Shown piece after piece: positions 24,737-32,370 of a stretch of 33,318 bases of DNA. Position 1 is the stretch's first letter, and every line of letters begins with the position of its first letter. This stretch comes from Ignavibacteriaceae bacterium (GTDB taxonomy: Bacteria; Bacteroidota; Ignavibacteria; Ignavibacteriales; Ignavibacteriaceae), in assembly GCA_014860115.1 (NCBI GenBank), contig JACZKK010000101.1:1-33318 (forward strand). The letters run 5' to 3'. A program made the position numbers and the translations under genes. The notes under the pieces are model-generated. The model was not told the origin of the DNA. It worked only from the letters and a program-made list of their open reading frames with translations, and searched no databases.

Positions 24737-25339
24737 ATGAAAAAAAGTAAATATCATCTTTTAATCATTTCTCTTTTTACTTCATTTTTTCTTTTAGCAT
24801 GTCAAACCGAAAATCCAACATCAACTGAATATTCTGATATTCTTTCAAAGTATGGTGGTGGAAATGGTAATGGAGGAGGTACAACTTATGAACTTTCACA
24901 GGAGGAGAGAGACGGCCTTATTCATATGAGAATAGAAGAAAAGCTTGCAAGGGATGTTTATATAGTGATGGGCGAGTTGTGGAATCACAAAGTTTTTTTG
25001 AATATCCAGCTAAGTGAGCAGAAACATATGGAAGCAGTAAAGAGATTGCTTGATAAATACAGTGTGCCGGATCCGCTGACAACAGATTCGGTCGGTGTTT
25101 TTCCTGATACTCAATTTCAACTTTTATATGATCAGTATATTCTACAGGGGAGTCAATCTTTGAATGAAGCATTACTTGTCGGAAAAGCAATTGAGGAACT
25201 GGACATAGCTGACCTGACATTTCAATTAACTTTTGTTGATAATCCGGATATCATCAGAGTATATCAGAATCTGAAAGCAGCATCAGAAAATCATCTGGCA
25301 GCGTTTATAAAATGTTTAAATGTTCCTACTGCTGAATAG
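24737..25339 (+). CDS. DUF2202 ferritin-like lipoprotein
   Basis: The 200-residue product has a lipoprotein signal (lipobox FLLAC, Cys22), then a Gly/Asn-rich spacer (GGGNGNGGGTT) and a helical domain (~52-195) that matches DUF2202. The pattern of metal-ligand residues looks ferritin-like: Glu67/Glu68 (IEEKLARDVY), Glu94 and His97 (SEQKHMEA), Glu153/Glu154 (AIEELDIADL), and Glu184 and His186 (SENHLAAF). A two-metal site is therefore likely. The function of DUF2202 proteins is not established; metal handling or protection from oxidants at the envelope is inference. GAGAGG lies upstream of the ATG. A hairpin at 25369-25401 follows the gene. Confidence 0.82.
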   Translation: MKKSKYHLLIISLFTSFFLLACQTENPTSTEYSDILSKYGGGNGNGGGTTYELSQEERDGLIHMRIEEKLARDVYIVMGELWNHKVFLNIQLSEQKHMEAVKRLLDKYSVPDPLTTDSVGVFPDTQFQLLYDQYILQGSQSLNEALLVGKAIEELDIADLTFQLTFVDNPDIIRVYQNLKAASENHLAAFIKCLNVPTAE

Positions 25340-25368
25340 AGGAAAAAAATATCTTTAGCATATTCAAG

Positions 25369-25401
25369 GACCGGAGGCGAATAATTTACTTGTCTCCGGT
25401 C
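25369..25401 (+). terminator. Hairpin terminator after the DUF2202 gene
   Basis: The perfect arms GACCGGAG (25369-25376) and CTCCGGTC (25394-25401) with a 17-base loop are followed by AATTATTTAT. The stem is GC-rich in AT-rich DNA and lies 30 bases after the stop codon. Confidence 0.65.
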
Positions 25402-25527
25402 AATTATTTATAAATGTGTTACTAAATATCAATTCGTGTTAGTACGTTTATTTAGTAAAGATAAACTATTTTGAATTTACTAATGCTGTTTATCAAAAAA
25501 CATATTCTCCATAAAACGGGGGTTCAT

Positions 25528-26886
25528 ATGAAACTTACCTTTAAAATATTTGCACTCATTCTTATTTTTCTATCGCCGCAACAATTCTCACAAGTTAAAG
25601 CTGGTGCCGATGCTCTTGGCACAAGAAAATATGATGAGTATAAAACTCCGCAATTTTGCGGCTCATCCTGTCATGTGGATTTTTATCAGCAATGGAAACA
25701 AGCAATGATGTCGCAGGCATACACCCATCATTGGGATGAGATTGAATATTTCGAACTTGCAGTTCCGCATGCAGAGAAAGATGAGAAAGTAGCCGAGGTA
25801 AAAGCCGGCTGTAATGGCTGTCATGCACCGATTTCGTTTTTGGTTGGAGACGTTCCACCACCAAAACCAGAAATGAAATCTCGTGCGAACGAATCAGTTT
25901 CGTGTGATGTTTGCCATACTGTTTCGGGATTTGAGGGAGACACACCTTACAACTTCAACTGGATTTCTGAGCCAGGTGATGGTAAAACAAAATATGGTCC
26001 GAGAGGTACAGGGAATTCACCCGAACATAAAATCATAAAGTCTGATTTTCTAAAGTCAGCAGATTTTTGTGGTACCTGTCATAACGAAATGTCTCCATAC
26101 GGAATCTGGGTAAAGTCAACTCATCTTGAATGGAAAGAAGGACCTTATTCAAAAGAGGGAGTACAATGCCAGAACTGCCATATGACACAGGCAGAAGGTT
26201 ACACCGCATCAATGGGAAATAAATATCCTGATGCGTGGCAGCATTTATTCCACGGTGCACACGATCCCGGAAAAGTTAAAGGAACAATTGAGTTACGAAT
26301 TCATCCAGATATTAGAGAGGTCGAGCCGGGCGAAACAGTTAAGTTTACCGTTGCGTTGTTCAATCAGAAAACAGGGCACAAATTTCCGACAGGATCAGTT
26401 GAAGACAGGATCGTCTGGATGCACGTTGAAGCCGTAGACGCAAAAGGAAACATTTATCATCTCCCTGTAAATAAAAAAGGATTTGAGGGAGAAGATTACA
26501 CAATTGGTGCGGATGTTTTAGCTTACCAGGATATGGGAATTGCAAAGAATGATCCGAACTTTAAAGGGGTTCAACGTGATGGAATTCCAATCGGTGACAG
26601 AATTTTCAGAATGGCATACTTCGATCCGCAGGGAAGAATGACAATCCAGCAATGGAATACTGCTTCGCTTGGAGTGGATTACAGACTTGGACCGCGTGAA
26701 ACAAAGCTTGAACATTTTACATTCAATCTACCTGATAAAGTAGCTCCGGGCGAAATGAAAATTACAGCAGTACTTAACTATCAAAAATTAGTTAAACCTG
26801 TCGCGGATTTTCTGAATGTTCCTGATGATGAAGAAGAAATTATAAAAGTAAACGAGCACTCAACTTATGTGACAATATTACCATAA
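25528..26886 (+). CDS. Five-heme c-type cytochrome (cytochrome c554/c-prime-like)
   Basis: I choose ATG 25528, which has GGGGG just upstream and a signal peptide (MKLTFKIFALILIFLSPQQF), over the distant TTG at 25471; the product has 452 residues. Five heme sites are visible: an unusual CX3CH (Cys44, Cys48, His49 in FCGSSCHVDFYQQW) and four CXXCH sites at Cys95, Cys126, Cys181 and Cys214. The arrangement, with W near the first site and HLEWKEGPY before the last, is that of the cytochrome c554/c-prime group. The C-terminal ~190 residues (from ~265) form a beta-rich domain with FPTGSVEDRIVWMHVEA. It is a periplasmic electron carrier or reductase component. The next gene is a heme-porin-like protein that may be its partner. 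Confidence 0.85.
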   Translation: MKLTFKIFALILIFLSPQQFSQVKAGADALGTRKYDEYKTPQFCGSSCHVDFYQQWKQAMMSQAYTHHWDEIEYFELAVPHAEKDEKVAEVKAGCNGCHAPISFLVGDVPPPKPEMKSRANESVSCDVCHTVSGFEGDTPYNFNWISEPGDGKTKYGPRGTGNSPEHKIIKSDFLKSADFCGTCHNEMSPYGIWVKSTHLEWKEGPYSKEGVQCQNCHMTQAEGYTASMGNKYPDAWQHLFHGAHDPGKVKGTIELRIHPDIREVEPGETVKFTVALFNQKTGHKFPTGSVEDRIVWMHVEAVDAKGNIYHLPVNKKGFEGEDYTIGADVLAYQDMGIAKNDPNFKGVQRDGIPIGDRIFRMAYFDPQGRMTIQQWNTASLGVDYRLGPRETKLEHFTFNLPDKVAPGEMKITAVLNYQKLVKPVADFLNVPDDEEEIIKVNEHSTYVTILP

Positions 26887-26894
26887 TAACAAAC

Positions 26895-26965
26895 TGTCAT
26901 TGCGAGCGAAGCGAAGCAATCTGTATAAGAAAGGATTGCTTCGTCGTAAACTCCGCGCAATGACA
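26895..26965. repeat. GTCATTGCGAGCGAAGCGAA-type extragenic palindrome
   Basis: The outer arms TGTCATTGCG (26895-26904) and CGCAATGACA (26956-26965), plus the inner arms GAAGCAATC (26913-26921) and GATTGCTTC (26934-26942), are perfect complements. I recall this element as scattered through the intergenic DNA of many unrelated bacteria. It lies between two genes that probably share a transcript. Confidence 0.85.
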
Positions 26966-26988
26966 AGGAATAAAAAAAGAGGAATCAA

Positions 26989-28176
26989 ATGAAAAATACA
27001 TTTACACTCACAGTTTTATCTTTTATCATAATTGCATTTCTAGCAAATGATATTTTAGCCATCCCGGCTTTTGCCAGAAAATACAATATGACATGTAAAA
27101 CCTGTCACTCACCTTTTCCGGCGCTCAAACCATACGGTAATGATTTCGCTGGCAACGGTTTTCAGTTGGCAGACCAGGAAGCTCCGCGCTATTACGTTGA
27201 TACTGGAGATGAAGAACTTTCTCTCATAAGAGATTTTCCGCTTGCTGCAAGACTGGAGGGTTATATCACATATAACCAGAACAAATCTGAACAATCTGAT
27301 TTCAACGCGCCGCTGCTTTTCAAGATTCTAACCGGAGGAGCTATAACAAATGACATTTCTTATTATGTGTATTACATTCTGGAAAAAGGCGAAGTTGGAA
27401 AAATTGAAGATGCATGGTTTATGTTTAATAATCTTTTCGGAAGTGAGTTGGATTTTACAATCGGCCAATTCCAGGTTTGCGATCCATTGTTTAAAAGAGA
27501 ATTAAGATTAACGCGAGATGATTACTACATCTACAAAGTACGACCGGGCAATTCAATTGTTGACCTGACTTACGACAGAGGAATAATGCTTGGATACGGA
27601 TTTGAAACAGGAACAGATTTGGTCCTTGAAGTTGTAAATGGAAGCGGAATCGGAGAGGAATTCTTCAACGGAACTTTTGATAGCGATAAATACAAAAACT
27701 TTTTCGGAAGAGTATCACAGGATGCAGGCGAGAATTTTAGACTTGGTGCAATGGGTTATTGGGGCAAAGAAAAACAGGAAAGCCCTACTGGTCCTCCTGA
27801 GATTGTTTATAGCACAAATGAACTCTGGATGCTTGGTGGAGATATGACTTTCAGCCTTGATCCACTCGAATTGAACCTCCAATATATTTCAAGAAGTGAT
27901 GACAATCCCAGCTTTTTTTATGATGATAAAGAAAAAATAAAAACACAGGGAGCTTTCGCTGAACTAATTTACAGACCCGAAGGTGATGACAGCGATTGGT
28001 ATAGTGTTGCGTTGTTCAACTGGATTGAATCAGATCAAACCGATTTGAACCTGAAACAATTTGGAATTCATTTCGGTTATTTACTGAGAAGAAACATCAG
28101 GCTGCTAGCAGAATATTCCCAGAACTTCACAGCGAAATACGGCACAATCGGATTAGGATTTGTAACGGCATTTTAA
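26989..28176 (+). CDS. Monoheme-cytochrome/porin-like outer-membrane protein
   Basis: The 395-residue product has a signal peptide (ending near NDILA) followed at once by a single heme site (Cys36, Cys39, His40 in MTCKTCHSPFPALKPYG) within an IPAFARKY...FAGNGFQ segment. I recall this segment at the N-terminus of a family of heme-bearing outer-membrane proteins. The remaining ~330 residues alternate short aromatic strands (LEGYITYN, LELNLQYISRS, IRLLAEYSQNFT) and end GLGFVTAF, as in a beta-barrel with a terminal Phe. It is probably a porin whose N-terminal heme faces the periplasm or the pore. An AAAGAGG site precedes the ATG. The five-heme cytochrome gene lies immediately upstream. Confidence 0.75.
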   Translation: MKNTFTLTVLSFIIIAFLANDILAIPAFARKYNMTCKTCHSPFPALKPYGNDFAGNGFQLADQEAPRYYVDTGDEELSLIRDFPLAARLEGYITYNQNKSEQSDFNAPLLFKILTGGAITNDISYYVYYILEKGEVGKIEDAWFMFNNLFGSELDFTIGQFQVCDPLFKRELRLTRDDYYIYKVRPGNSIVDLTYDRGIMLGYGFETGTDLVLEVVNGSGIGEEFFNGTFDSDKYKNFFGRVSQDAGENFRLGAMGYWGKEKQESPTGPPEIVYSTNELWMLGGDMTFSLDPLELNLQYISRSDDNPSFFYDDKEKIKTQGAFAELIYRPEGDDSDWYSVALFNWIESDQTDLNLKQFGIHFGYLLRRNIRLLAEYSQNFTAKYGTIGLGFVTAF

Positions 28177-28180
28177 AGTG

Positions 28181-28213
28181 TAGCACAATATTAGTTGCTA
28201 TTTGTTTTTTGTT
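28181..28213 (+). terminator. Weak hairpin with T-tract after the porin gene
   Basis: A short TAGCA (28181-28185)/TGCTA (28196-28200) stem is followed by TTTGTTTTTTG. The stem is weak, but the T-rich tail makes a terminator plausible. It resembles a decayed copy of the palindrome at 4210-4236. Confidence 0.4.
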
Positions 28214-28267
28214 CCCTCGACTCATTTGGTTACCTTTGTACAATCAGAAGAATGAGAGAGAAATAAA

Positions 28268-29224
28268 ATGGATTTTCAATATTCGGATAAGCCGGAACCG
28301 CATAAAGAGCGAACAAAGCAAATTCTTAAAGCTCACCCTGATGTGAGAAATTTGATCGGTAGGAATTCTTTCAGTGCGGTGATTACAATTTTTGTCGTAA
28401 CTCTGCAATTCGTTATTGCATATTTGCTCGCTGATCAGGTTTGGTGGCTGACAATAATTGTAGCATTCTTCATCGGTGCATTTGCTGACCATAATCTTTT
28501 TGTTTTAATTCACGAAGCTTCACACAACCTAATATTTAAGAACAGAACACTAAACACGATTTTCGGAATTATTGCCGACCTCCCGAAAGTTGTCCCGAGT
28601 TATGTTTCATTCAAATCATATCACCTGAAACATCATTCATTCCAGGGAGATTATTATCTTGATGCAGATCTGGCAAGTAAGTGGGAAGCAAAACTTATCG
28701 GCAATACATTTTTAGGAAAAATGTTGTGGGAACTTTTCTTTCCATTCTTCCAAGCGTTCAGGACAATGCGTCTTAAAGAAATTGAGTTTATGAACAGGTG
28801 GGTTATTATAAACTGGATTGTTGTCTTTGTTGTTGATGTATTGATAATTATTTACTTCGGATGGACTGCAATGCTTTATCTTGTTTTTTCACTCATCTTT
28901 TCGATTGGACTTCATCCGCTTGGTGCAAGATGGATACAGGAACATTTTCTTGTTGCACCACCGCAGGAGACTTACAGCTATTACGGTCCGTTAAATATTC
29001 CCTCACTGAATGTTGGCTATCACAATGAGCATCACGATTTTCCTTCCATTCCATGGAACAATCTCCCTCTCTTAAAAAAGGCAGCGCCGGAGTTTTATGA
29101 TACGCTAGTTTATCATAAATCCTGGTTCAAACTATGGCTTAGATTTTTATTCGATCCTCAGCTTTCACTTTATTCGAGAATGGTTAGAACGAATAGGGGA
29201 GAATTAAAGGTTACTGCAGAGTAA
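28268..29224 (+). CDS. Sphingolipid delta-4 desaturase-like membrane enzyme (DEGS1-type)
   Basis: The 318-residue product has about four hydrophobic segments and the three His boxes of membrane diiron desaturases: His82...His86 (HEASH), His119/122/123 (HLKHH) and His252/255/256 (HNEHH). The wording around the last two boxes (HPLGARWIQEHF, ETYSYYGPLN, VGYHNEHHDFPSIP) and the N-terminal region (PHKERTKQILKAHPDVRNLI) are those of dihydroceramide delta-4 desaturases, otherwise best known in eukaryotes. It would introduce the 4,5-trans double bond of ceramide-like lipids using electrons from an unseen donor. No other sphingolipid gene is in the window. An in-frame TAA ends it cleanly; upstream is GAGAGAAATAAA. 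Confidence 0.85.
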   Translation: MDFQYSDKPEPHKERTKQILKAHPDVRNLIGRNSFSAVITIFVVTLQFVIAYLLADQVWWLTIIVAFFIGAFADHNLFVLIHEASHNLIFKNRTLNTIFGIIADLPKVVPSYVSFKSYHLKHHSFQGDYYLDADLASKWEAKLIGNTFLGKMLWELFFPFFQAFRTMRLKEIEFMNRWVIINWIVVFVVDVLIIIYFGWTAMLYLVFSLIFSIGLHPLGARWIQEHFLVAPPQETYSYYGPLNIPSLNVGYHNEHHDFPSIPWNNLPLLKKAAPEFYDTLVYHKSWFKLWLRFLFDPQLSLYSRMVRTNRGELKVTAE

Positions 29225-29233
29225 AAATTTTTC

Positions 29234-29327
29234 GTCATTCCAGCCCTGCCTGTCCAGCAGGCAGGTTGTCTGGAATCAGACGTCGCCAGATTCTGGACTC
29301 ATCCTTAAAAGGATTCACCAGAATGAC
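29234..29327. repeat. Nested palindromic element (third CCTGCCTG copy)
   Basis: Three nested pairs are visible: GTCATTC (29234-29240) with GAATGAC (29321-29327), ATTCCAG (29237-29243) with CTGGAAT (29270-29276), and CCTGCCTG (29245-29252) with CAGGCAGG (29258-29265). ATTCTGG...CCAGAAT and ATCCTTAAAAGGAT lie further in. The rest of this ~330-base gap holds only the promoter-like element at 29495. Confidence 0.8.
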
Positions 29328-29494
29328 TGGTTGTTGTAACTACAGATTGCAAGTAAATTTAAGCTTCTTAATAGTTGCCCATCTAACCTAATTTACTTCT
29401 CGAAATTAGGAATAAGCCGTTCTAGTATCTTCTTAAAACTGACAATATAATAACCCTTTTTTGCCTAAAATCCTTTTAAGACAATAGGTTCCGA

Positions 29495-29510
29495 TGGCAT
29501 ATATGTTGTC
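29495..29510 (+). promoter_or_regulatory. Sigma-54-like element upstream of the oxidoreductase operon
   Basis: TGGCAT-N5-TTGTC keeps the -24 GG but has GT at the -12 position. It begins 62 bases before the ferredoxin start codon, close to the 66 and 68 of the other two stronger candidates. Confidence 0.3.
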
Positions 29511-29556
29511 AAATCTTTAAAAAAATAATCCCACTTCATTTTGAAAGCTTAAGAAA

Positions 29557-29799
29557 ATGATTAAAGGAACGGTAAAAATTGATGGCATGATATGCAAAGG
29601 CTGCGAGCTTTGCATCATATCATGCCCGCAAGATGGACTTCGTCTCTCCTCACATTTCAATGAAAAAGGCTACCGCTTCGTCGAACTGATTGAAGAGAAG
29701 TGTACCGGCTGTACAAATTGTGCACTTGTTTGTCCCGAAGCTGCAATTACAGTTTACAGGCAGCCAAAGCCTGCGAAGAAAGTTGCGGCTAAAGAATAG
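29557..29799 (+). CDS. 2-oxoacid:ferredoxin oxidoreductase delta subunit (2[4Fe-4S] ferredoxin)
   Basis: The 80-residue product is a two-cluster ferredoxin subunit. The ligands are visible as CKGCELCIISCP (first cluster) and CTGCTNCALVCP (second). The C-terminus is Lys/Ala-rich. It shuttles electrons from the TPP site to soluble ferredoxin. It is the first gene of a four-gene operon (delta, alpha, beta, gamma), 36 bases before the alpha subunit gene. The order and form fit KorD/VorD; which name applies depends on the substrate, which cannot be read from this small subunit. Confidence 0.88.
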   Translation: MIKGTVKIDGMICKGCELCIISCPQDGLRLSSHFNEKGYRFVELIEEKCTGCTNCALVCPEAAITVYRQPKPAKKVAAKE

Positions 29800-29835
29800 G
29801 TTCATCTTTAAAGAAAATTATTTGAAGGTTTTATA

Positions 29836-30933
29836 ATGGAAGAGAAAAAAAACAAAACTAGTGAAGCAAAATTAATGAAAGGCAATGAAGCGCTTGCTGA
29901 AGCTGCCATTCGTGCTGATATTGATGGATACTTCGGTTATCCTATTACTCCTCAATCAGAAGTGTTGGAATATCTTGAAAGAGAAATTCCTAAACGTCAC
30001 GGATTAGTACTTCAGGCAGAAAGTGAAATTGCATCGATCAATATGATTTACGGTGCCGCAGGTGCAGGTGCGAGAGTTATGACTTCATCATCAGGTCCCG
30101 GAATAAGTTTAATGCAGGAAGGACTTTCTTACATTGCTTCTGCTCAGTTGCCTTGCTTAGTCGTGAATGTTGTTCGAGGTGGTCCCGGTCTCGGGACAAT
30201 TCAACCATCGCAGGGAGATTATTTTCAGGCAGTAAAAGGCGGCGGACACGGAGATTATCATTTAATTGTTTTAGCTCCAGCTTCAGTTCAGGAAATGGCA
30301 GATTTTGTTTTTGAAGGATTTCGTCTTGCAGAAAAGTACAGAAACCCTGCAATGATTTTAACTGATGGTGCACTAGGACAAATGATGGAAAAAGTAATCC
30401 AACCGGAGGAAGGTTCCTTACCAAAAATTAAAACACCATGGGCAACAACAGGAAAGACAAAAGACCGAGATCATAATATTATAACCTCGCTTTTCATTAA
30501 ACCGGAAGAGATGGAATCTGTTAATCTTCAACTGCAGGAAAAGTACAGGAAGATTGAAAAAGATGAAGTAAGGTTTGAAGAAATCAAAACAGAAGACGCT
30601 GATATTCTGCTGGTTGCTTTTGGATTATCATCACGTATTTGCCAGAAGACAGTTGACCTCGGAAGAGAAAAAGGAATTAAAATAGGATTGTTAAGACCAA
30701 TCACTCTCTATCCATACCCCTACAAGAGATTAAACGAGCTTGCTGACCAGGTTGACTTTATGATGTCAGTTGAAATGAATGCCGGACAAATGGTAGAAGA
30801 TGTCAAGCTTGCAGTTGAAGGAAAAGTGCCGGTTCACTTTACAGGCAGAATGGGCGGAATGATTCCTTCGCCTGATGACGTGCTTCATGAAATAGAATCA
30901 ATTCTGGACAATCAAAATGTCCTTCAGGATTAA
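29836..30933 (+). CDS. vorB: 2-oxoacid:ferredoxin oxidoreductase alpha subunit (VorB/KorA type)
   Basis: The 365-residue product carries the pyrimidine-binding domain of TPP enzymes (~13-235) and a transketolase C-terminal-like domain II (~250-360). KGNEALAEAAIRA, FGYPITPQSEVLEYLER, QAESEIASINM, MTSSSGPGISL, RGGPGLGTIQPSQGDYFQA and GGGHGDYHLIVLAP are phrases I associate with the 2-ketoisovalerate (VorB-named) group, although 2-oxoglutarate enzymes (KorA) are close. The complex oxidatively decarboxylates a 2-oxoacid to an acyl-CoA and reduces ferredoxin. It is 24 bases upstream of the beta subunit gene, whose ATG has a GGAG site. The substrate assignment is moderate in confidence, the family assignment high. 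Confidence 0.85.
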   Translation: MEEKKNKTSEAKLMKGNEALAEAAIRADIDGYFGYPITPQSEVLEYLEREIPKRHGLVLQAESEIASINMIYGAAGAGARVMTSSSGPGISLMQEGLSYIASAQLPCLVVNVVRGGPGLGTIQPSQGDYFQAVKGGGHGDYHLIVLAPASVQEMADFVFEGFRLAEKYRNPAMILTDGALGQMMEKVIQPEEGSLPKIKTPWATTGKTKDRDHNIITSLFIKPEEMESVNLQLQEKYRKIEKDEVRFEEIKTEDADILLVAFGLSSRICQKTVDLGREKGIKIGLLRPITLYPYPYKRLNELADQVDFMMSVEMNAGQMVEDVKLAVEGKVPVHFTGRMGGMIPSPDDVLHEIESILDNQNVLQD

Positions 30934-30957
30934 AAGAGTTTAATAGGAGATTAATTT

Positions 30958-31752
30958 ATGTCAATTGAAAGACCATCAACTTTAGATTTTCCACCGGATG
31001 CAGAAGGAATGGAAATGGTCTATTGCAGACCGGATACATTAACAGATACTCCATTCCACTATTGCCCGGGATGCGGACACAGTGTTGTTCACAGAGTATT
31101 AATGGAAGTCGTTGAAGAACTTGGGCTACAGGAGAAGACAATCGGTGTTGCACCAGTCGGTTGTTCTGTTTTTGCTTATCATTATATGAATATTGATATG
31201 CAGGAAGCCGCGCACGGAAGAGCAAGTGCAGTTGCAACCGGAATAAAAAGAGTTTTGCCGGATCGTTATGTTTTTTCATATCAAGGCGATGGAGATCTCG
31301 CAGCAATCGGCACTGCAGAAACAATTCATACCGTCAACAGAGGAGAGAACATCTTAATGGTGTTCATCAACAATGGTATTTATGGAATGACCGGCGGACA
31401 GATGGCTCCAACTTCATTACCTGGGCAGGTAACGACAACATCACCTTATGGTCGCGATGTTAAGATGGTTGGTCATCCAATAAGAATTGCAGACCTGCTC
31501 ATTCAATTGCCGGGTGCTTACTATGTAACACGTCAGGCAGTTCACAATCCGAATGCTGTTAGAAAACTGAAGAAAGCATTTGAGAAATCATTCCAGTATC
31601 AGAAAGAAGGAAAAGGAACGTGCTTTGTTGAAGTAGTTTCAAACTGTCCTTCAGGCTGGAGAATGACACCGGTTGAATCAATCAAGTATCTTGAAGACAC
31701 AATGTTTCCTGCCTATCCGCTTGGTGATTTAAAAGTTCCGGAAAAAGTTTAA
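30958..31752 (+). CDS. 2-oxoacid:ferredoxin oxidoreductase beta subunit (TPP-binding)
   Basis: The 264-residue product shows the family's CPGCGHSVVHR near residue 32, GCSVFAYHYM, and the TPP-Mg binding stretch GDGDLAAIGTAETIHTVNRG with the later NNGIYGMTGGQMAPTS. This subunit holds thiamine pyrophosphate at the interface with the alpha subunit. It has the length usual for KorB/VorA-type beta subunits and lacks the extra ferredoxin domain of fused forms. The gamma subunit gene starts 35 bases downstream with AAGGAA ahead of its ATG. Confidence 0.9.
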   Translation: MSIERPSTLDFPPDAEGMEMVYCRPDTLTDTPFHYCPGCGHSVVHRVLMEVVEELGLQEKTIGVAPVGCSVFAYHYMNIDMQEAAHGRASAVATGIKRVLPDRYVFSYQGDGDLAAIGTAETIHTVNRGENILMVFINNGIYGMTGGQMAPTSLPGQVTTTSPYGRDVKMVGHPIRIADLLIQLPGAYYVTRQAVHNPNAVRKLKKAFEKSFQYQKEGKGTCFVEVVSNCPSGWRMTPVESIKYLEDTMFPAYPLGDLKVPEKV

Positions 31753-31787
31753 TCGATTTTCTTGAAGAAAGAAAAAGGAATTTAATT

Positions 31788-32351
31788 ATGCGACAAGAAC
31801 ATGAAATAATCTGTGCTGGTTTCGGAGGGCAGGGAGTGCTTTCCATGGGAAGCATTATTGCTTACTCCGGAATGATTGAAGGAAAAGAAGTAAGCTGGAT
31901 GCCATCTTATGGACCTGAGATGAGAGGCGGCACGGCAAACTGTATCGTAATTGTTGCTGATGATAGAATCAGTTCTCCCATCATAACAAAATTTGATTCT
32001 GCAATTGTACTCAACCAGCCATCGCTCGATAAATTTGAGAAAGCAGTTAAGCCTGGAGGATTATTATTGTATGAACAGTCTACAATTATTCATCCTCCAA
32101 CAAGAGAAGATATTGATGTCGTTTGCGTGCCTGCTATTGAAGAAGCAGATAAGCTTAAAGCAAAGCAGGTTGCTAATATGATTATGGTAGGTGCGTTTCT
32201 GGAAAAAAGACCGATCGTAAAAATCGAAACAATAGTAAGTGCTCTTAAAAAAGCATTACCAGAACATAGGCATCATCTGATTCCTGTAAACGAATTGGCT
32301 CTGAAGAGAGGAAAAGAGCTTGTTCACTTAAATGAGAAAATAACAGCCTAA
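31788..32351 (+). CDS. 2-oxoacid:ferredoxin oxidoreductase gamma subunit
   Basis: The 187-residue product is the CoA-/catalytic-domain gamma subunit. It begins EIICAGFGGQGVLSMGSIIAYSGM and contains SWMPSYGPEMRGGTANCIVIV, both hallmarks of the family, and ends with a helical KKALPEHRHHLIPVNELALKRG segment. In the separate-subunit type it completes the complex with the three genes upstream. It is followed after 19 bases by the small Cys-containing gene. Confidence 0.9.
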   Translation: MRQEHEIICAGFGGQGVLSMGSIIAYSGMIEGKEVSWMPSYGPEMRGGTANCIVIVADDRISSPIITKFDSAIVLNQPSLDKFEKAVKPGGLLLYEQSTIIHPPTREDIDVVCVPAIEEADKLKAKQVANMIMVGAFLEKRPIVKIETIVSALKKALPEHRHHLIPVNELALKRGKELVHLNEKITA

Positions 32352-32370
32352 TAAAACGCGAGGAATAACA

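Noticed and set aside
25471-25527. Extended N-terminus of the five-heme cytochrome
   Set aside because: The upstream TTG has no ribosome site, and the extension places 19 residues ahead of a proper signal peptide that has GGGGG just upstream of its own ATG.
28181-28200. Sigma-54 promoter ahead of the desaturase (TAGCAC...TTGC)
   Set aside because: The spacing is wrong (8 bases instead of 5) and the -24 GG is absent.
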